NCBI GenBank assembly: GCA_037042915.1
Contig: CM073201.1
Span: forward strand, 1,736,001-1,800,000
Direction of reading: 5' to 3'
DNA: 64,000 nucleotides
Source: Auricularia sp. M13
Lineage: Eukaryota; Basidiomycota; Agaricomycetes; Auriculariales; Auriculariaceae
Translations under genes and position numbers: made by a program
Part shown: piece after piece, positions 58,846 through 64,000 of the stretch
How positions within the stretch are numbered: the stretch's first letter is position 1
How the letters are laid out: every line of letters begins with the position of its first letter
Notes under the pieces: model-generated
What the model was told of the DNA's origin: nothing
What the model saw: only the letters and a program-made list of their open reading frames with translations
Database searches by the model: none

Positions 58846-61800
58846 TCAGTCGTCTTCCTCATCGTCTTCAGCCATCTCTCGCCGGTGCCGGTGTTGGCTG
58901 ACAATAGGCGTCTTGGGGTCGTCCATTGGGTCGTCCTTAGGAGGCTTTTGTGGTACAAGATCTGGGTCAGAAGATGCCGACCCTAGCGCCCTCTCCAATG
59001 CCTTTTCTCCGCGCTTCTTGAGACGCATGGCCATGGCGGCCCGAAGAGACTCGACGTAGGTCTGATACTTCACAAGCTCGGTTAACAAGTGCTGCGACTT
59101 GCGCTCCCAATTGGCCTGCGCCTTGCTCAAGCTAGAAGAACGCGGTGTATACTGCTCGAACAGTCAGAATGGGCGAACACGAGCAGGAAAAATGACTCAC
59201 CAATGCGATCATCGCTGCTTGCAAGTTTTTATGCGCGTGTATTTCGGCGGCAACGGTATCTGCCTGCTTTTGCAACGCTTCCAGTTGCGTCTCCTCGTCA
59301 TGGGAGCTAGGGACCGTGGAAGGTATTGGCGGTTTCCACTCGTTGATAAATATTCTATCCCGAGGGGACTGGGCACGCCGCATGGTCGAAGCCGCGTCGG
59401 CGAAGCTTCGCTTGCTCATGCGACTACGGCCGCTGCGAATGCTGAAGGTCTCGGTATGATCTCCAGCATTGGACTCGTGCAGGTCCTCCGTTGATGGCGA
59501 CGTGCTGAACCGCGCTGCGTCACTGACCCGGTTCCAACCATACTCCATGTTGGACACGCCGCCAGCGAGTGGCTCCTTGCTCTGACGAGCAGCCCAATAG
59601 TTGCAGGTGGAGACCCACTCGTTGACGAGATCCTCCGTACCGGCCTGGAAGAAGTAGACAGCTCCGGTGGCCAAGGTCAACACGAAGCAATGTGGTCGTT
59701 GTCGGTTGTAGCCTGGTGGTGGAAGAATGTGTGCCAATGAATGAGACAGATTGACGTCCCCAGCAGACTGGGCACTCGTCTACGCGGGTCCATAAGTCAG
59801 ATAGCTCGGGAAAAGCATGCGCGAATACCATACCAGCCAGTTACCGCCACCGACAACGCCTGCGCCCATTCCTTGGCCTTCACCGAAAGTAAACATTTTG
59901 AGCTCGCCTTTCGAGATGACCGCAAAGACGTCGGTCCACGCCTTGTTCTTGGAACGCTTGCCCGTAGCTTCCCAATACTGTTTGCGCGTCAACATGCCCT
60001 CCTTAGCCCACGGGGGACCGTGTAGTGCAAGCTCTTCGTCAGTGATGCTGACACTGGACTCGGCTGTCTCGCCGCTAGCAACACTACGGGTATCGTCCTC
60101 TTGCGCTTCGCGGATAATTGTACGCGACAGATTGGAGGCAAAACCAAGCGTCGGAGTGAAGTACGAGGAGCTTGAAGTGGAGGCAACCTAGTAGCCAAGT
60201 CAGTTACCATAGTGCATCTTGGAGAACACTGACATCCGCCATCGAAGTAGCAAAGCTGGGTGAAGGACTGATACGCCCGTCCAGGCTACTATTGCTACTG
60301 TAGGGACTGGGGCCATGAGGTCCCTGCGCTCCCAAGAGCGCATGAATCCCACGGATGCTTCCGCGTTTCAACGTGTTTAGCCTATCTTGCTGTCCTCGCT
60401 GGCTGCGGTTACGCAATAGCGTATTGTGTGCTGATCCGGGAGACAGCGAACCCATAGACCCGTTGAGCGTGGGTTGCAAGATTTGCTGGCTCTTGATGGC
60501 GTTGTACATTTCCTGCGAGACGGTCAGCCATCGATTACCACTGCCAAATGAGGACGAACCTTCAAGACAGTCTCAACTTCCATCTCCCAGTTGCGACCCG
60601 AAAGCGACGACTGGCTTGCAGGAGTCTCCATTGCAGCAATAGGCGTTGATTGTTCCAAGCCTGCAGCGGCTAACGACGAGGAGCTGCCGTTCACGCCGCT
60701 CGTCGAGGTCGGTGTGGAGACGACGGGTGCCCCAGGAACCAGAACGTCGCGAGAAATACTCTTCCAGCTCTGCATGCTTCCACTGCGCTTGGAGTGCGGT
60801 CGCGGTCCAGTGTGGTCTCCCACATCGCTGCCTGATGCGCGCGAGTCTTCCACAGCCGAGTCGGTCCCGACAGGAGCGGCAGGTGTTGTGTCCGACTCGG
60901 CTATGGACTGCTTACGCTGGGGCATCACGACGGACATCGTGTTGCGCACGAATTGAGTGCGCGACATATGCGACGAAAGTTCGGCGACATGGAGATCGGT
61001 GTTGAGGAGCAGCAATGAGTAGGAGACAGCATGCACCACGCCTTTGGCGAATTGCTCAGTAACAAATTTTCTCAAGATAGGTTCAAGACTCACTTGCACT
61101 TCCGAAGATCGTGTTCGGGTTGCACTCGTAGTAGCGGCGACTGAATTCGTCCAAGATGCGATCGACCTGCTGCGTCTCCGCCTTCAAGTAGAGCTTAGCG
61201 CACAGCCGTCTAGAGAAACCGTTATGAGATGGCAACGTATTGATGGCAAGATAATGCATACCTGAATGCATGATCCAATCGCAGCCCCGAAAAGTCGTAG
61301 AACTTCATGTAGTTTTGAAGCGCCTTGTGCGACAATGCGCTCCTATGAAAGCATGAGTTACATCCACCGTGTCGCATAGAAGGCATACGCACATTCCTCC
61401 CAGAAACTCTGCGATCTTCTCGCGGACCAAGAACGACTCGTCCTCATTCCAACATTTGTTGGCGAGCTCCTTGCCTCTGGCTTCAACATCCTCGTTGTCC
61501 GAGCCACGACGCATCATGGCTGCCTGTGCAGACGTGCGCGATACAGTGGGTGGTGTGGAAGGCAGTAGGCGGACGGTTCGCGACCCTTCAGGGAGGCGTC
61601 CAGGAGATGTTGGCGGGATGACGTTGGCAGTGAAGACCTTATTTTGCGGGTTGATCAGCGACGGTTCCGACGTAGACGCCACCGACCGGTGCTGCACGCG
61701 TAAGCGCATGGACTCTGGCGAGCTGGAGTTGGAGCCGAACACAAGCGACGGGTGCTGTGAAGACGAGTAGTTGGACAGCACAGTAGCCGATGCTGGGCGC

Positions 61801-63726
61801 GTCGCGCGGCTCACAGCCGGAGGCGGCTGTGATGGCGTCACCTTGACAGACGCGATGGAGCTTCGCTGCGGTGTGGTCGAGCGCGACGAAGGCATGCGCA
61901 CGTAGGAAGACCTAGGCGAGACCGTGGCGGCGCTCTCAGAGGCAGGGGAGTCTCCCGTACCGGAATGAGCGGCGGAGGTTGAGACAGGGGAATCCGGGAA
62001 GGCGTTCTCGTTCTTGCTGCCGTTCAACAGTTCTGAGCCGAGGTCGAGACTGATGGATTCGGTCAGGACGACGGAGGGCAACGATGGCGTCGGCGATGAG
62101 TTGAATGATTTGCGGTAGGGCGAAGGAAGGTTCTCGGGCAGGGGCGTGTGCCCGGCTTCGCCGAAAGTTGGAGAGGTAGGGGAGTTGAGACTGGCAACTG
62201 TATCGAGTTCTTGTAGCTTGAAGTCGCCCACGAAGGACTTCATAGTATGCTCTCCCAGTCGTTGTGTCCACGACTAGAACCCGTCGTATTGCCTGCAGCT
62301 CCGCCAGCGGCCTGGATTTGTTTCCAATCGACGCCTCCTAGACTCCTGCTGCGGCGTCGGCCCTCACGTTCTGAAATGCGTCGAACCACCTCAGGGGGCC
62401 GCGTACGAGGCGCAGATTCACTAGGTGAGTCTAGAGCTACGGTGTCTTCGCGCTCGCCATAATCGGTGGAAGAGCTGCTGCGTTTATGGACCGGGGGAAG
62501 TGGTTTGCTCATGTGTGCGGGTGAGGAGTTGCCCGCCGAGAAGACATCCTGTGTGCTAGAGGCTGCTGAGTTATTCTTGGAGGAAGAACGGTAGTGACTG
62601 GGTATTGGAGGGACGGGAGGTGCATCGCCAGAGCGAGAAGGAGTGGAAAACGAGGTGGGCATAGGAGGTGCGTTGTAAGACGAAGGCGGAGCGGGACTTC
62701 CGCCAGATACGGTATTGGAGCGCTGTGGCAGGCGCAAGGCAGTCAGTATGGAGGGAGCAACGCGAAGAAGAAGCAGGCCTACAGGTTTGTCGCGCATACT
62801 GCCCTGTCCCCACATCTTGCCCAGGAAGGAGCTCGTTTTGCTCTTGACGGTAGCTCTCATCGACTACAGACATGACGTGTCAGCTCGCAGGGCAGGCTGG
62901 TAGCCAGGCTGACAACACGCACCTTGACGCCTTCCTTGCTGAGTGTGCGCTGGCGAGGACTGACGACGTCCCATTCCGGCGTGGTAGGCACTGACCTGTC
63001 GCGCATCGTCTTTGGGGTTTCAGGGAACGGACCCTGCGCACTTCGCGCGCCATCCCGGCTCTTTGGAGGCGGAGAAGGCGGCGTCACGAGAGAATAGTTG
63101 GACGACACGGACGACGGCGTGCGCTGCCGGCTGGAGGCGTCGTGTGCGGCCAGGAGGCCACCGCTGCCACCCTGGCGGTCGTAGTCCTCGCTGGTCTCGT
63201 CCAGAGCGTTTGCCACGATGCCGCCGCGGTCTCTGGCCTTGCGCACGAGCGTTGCGAGATCTGGGCTGCTGGCGGTGCCTGGTGAGCGGAATATGCTTCG
63301 CCGCTTGGTCTGGATGTCCGCGTCTTCTGGATCATAGCCTGGCACGGCGTACGAGTCCATCTGATCCTGCTGGTGCTGGTACTGGTACTGGCCGGACTTG
63401 TCGTTGGCTCTGGGCGTTGGTGGGACGACGGTGGGTGTTGCCGGAGTGCCTTTGCTACGCGACCCGCGCCGAGGCGGCGAAGTGACGTCCGAAGTCGACG
63501 AGCCGAGTGCGGACACGTCCACGCCCTCGTGCAGCAGCACCGTCTCGCCGTTCATCAGCGCGCGCTCGAAGTCGACGTCCGTTCGCGACGTGCGCCGCGT
63601 CTGTTTGTCCGGCGTAACGGCTAGCGTCCCGTGCCCATTGCTTGCCGACGCTACTGGCGTGCCACGGTTGTTGTTCGACGGCCGAGAGCGCACAGTCGCG
63701 TTTCCACTGCGAAAGAAGGACGCCAT
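58846..63726 (-). CDS. Sec7-PH Arf guanine nucleotide exchange factor (frame break at 62240-62243)
   Basis: ATG 63726 (MASFFRSGNATVRSRPSNNN) opens a long Ser/Pro-rich N-terminal half. The Sec7 domain follows: ELANKCWNEDESFLVREKIA, FLGG, ALQNYMKFYDFSGLRLDHAF, RRLCAKLYLKAETQQVDRIL with the catalytic Glu in KAET, RRYYECNPNTIF, and HAVSYSLLLLNTDLHVAELS. A disordered linker and a PH domain come next (GMLTRKQYWEATGKRSKNKA, FAVISKGELKMFTFGEGQ, FVLTLATGAVYFFQAGTEDL, VNEWVSTCNYWAARQS). The end is a coiled coil (LEALQKQADTVAAEIHAHKN, KYQTYVESLRAAMAMRLKKR) and an acidic tail. The layout matches yeast Syt1/Yel1 and animal EFA6: it loads Arf GTPases with GTP at the plasma membrane or Golgi. WESIL is followed by a TGA overlapping the ATG of MKSFVGDFKLQEL, so either a base is missing or there are two cistrons. 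Confidence 0.9.
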
Positions 63727-64000
63727 TGTCCAAGGCCGAAGCAGAGATGCGCAGAACGCAACACCGAACTGAAGTAATAAAGGCTCTTAGTACAGAGGCC
63801 GGTAAAGCACCGTAAACAAGCTCATCACCATCCTGCCAACACGCTCATACTTTGCACAACCCATGATCCTGTGGATTAAATTTTACATCTAGGAGGGAGA
63901 ACCCACGGCGCAGACACAACACACACAAAGCACGTAGGTAGATGACATGGACAACAGTCTGGGGCTCCCGAGTCTACAAACCTGACAGATAGATAAGGCC

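Noticed and set aside
4553-62243. Genome-wide programmed frameshifting or insertional RNA editing
   Set aside because: The frame breaks need both extra and missing bases, share no slippery site or flanking structure, and cluster at short homopolymers; assembly indels explain them better.
1-64000. Transposons, viral remnants, biosynthetic cluster or defence island
   Set aside because: No reverse transcriptase, integrase, transposase, capsid, polyketide synthase, NRPS, terpene cyclase or NLR-type motif was seen in any frame; the genes are unrelated housekeeping functions.

Overview
The window is one gene-dense stretch of a basidiomycete nuclear genome, most likely an Agaricomycete. The evidence is: about 22 protein genes in 64 kb, GC-rich coding sequence, very many short introns (mostly 38-70 nt, GT donors such as GTGCGT or GTACGT), intergenic gaps often of 100-500 bp, and gene products typical of mushrooms and their relatives. 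I see no rRNA, tRNA, CRISPR, transposon or viral element.

Layout from left to right: the 3' end of DNA polymerase kappa; a 1.5 kb gene-poor gap; a small membrane protein; an RraA-like aldolase divergent from a VanZ-like membrane protein; an EF-hand MscS mechanosensitive channel divergent from a SIRT4-like sirtuin; a mucin-like single-pass membrane protein; the 12 kb HECT ubiquitin ligase TOM1; a DCAF7-like WD40 protein and COG5 on the minus strand; a conserved protein with a Tyr/Gly-rich repeat tail; a 4-coumarate-CoA-ligase-like enzyme divergent from a concentrative nucleoside transporter; an Ala/Glu/Lys-rich coiled-coil protein; a GT61 glycosyltransferase; palmitoyl-protein thioesterase divergent from the mRNA 3'-end endonuclease YSH1; a Ser/Asp-rich unknown; the replisome factor Mcl1/Ctf4; a large Pro/Ser-rich basidiomycete protein; the mitochondrial transcription factor Mtf1; and a Sec7-PH Arf exchange factor.

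Most are single-copy housekeeping genes with no shared pathway, so there is no cluster or operon-like system. Several genes are arranged head to head over 100-500 bp gaps that could act as shared promoters.

The most striking overall signal is that at least nine otherwise conserved genes or gene parts change frame by one base, mostly at runs of two or three identical bases, with gains and losses mixed. This looks like uncorrected consensus indels, although one of them hides a perfect peroxisomal -SKL terminus. Other points worth checking are a 10-nt micro-exon, a HECT catalytic-cysteine codon split by an intron, three GC-AG introns, and a possible catalytically dead Ulp1-like domain. I did not find a convincing undescribed system. 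The last 270 bases (63727-64000) hold nothing I can name beyond the upstream region of the Arf-GEF gene.
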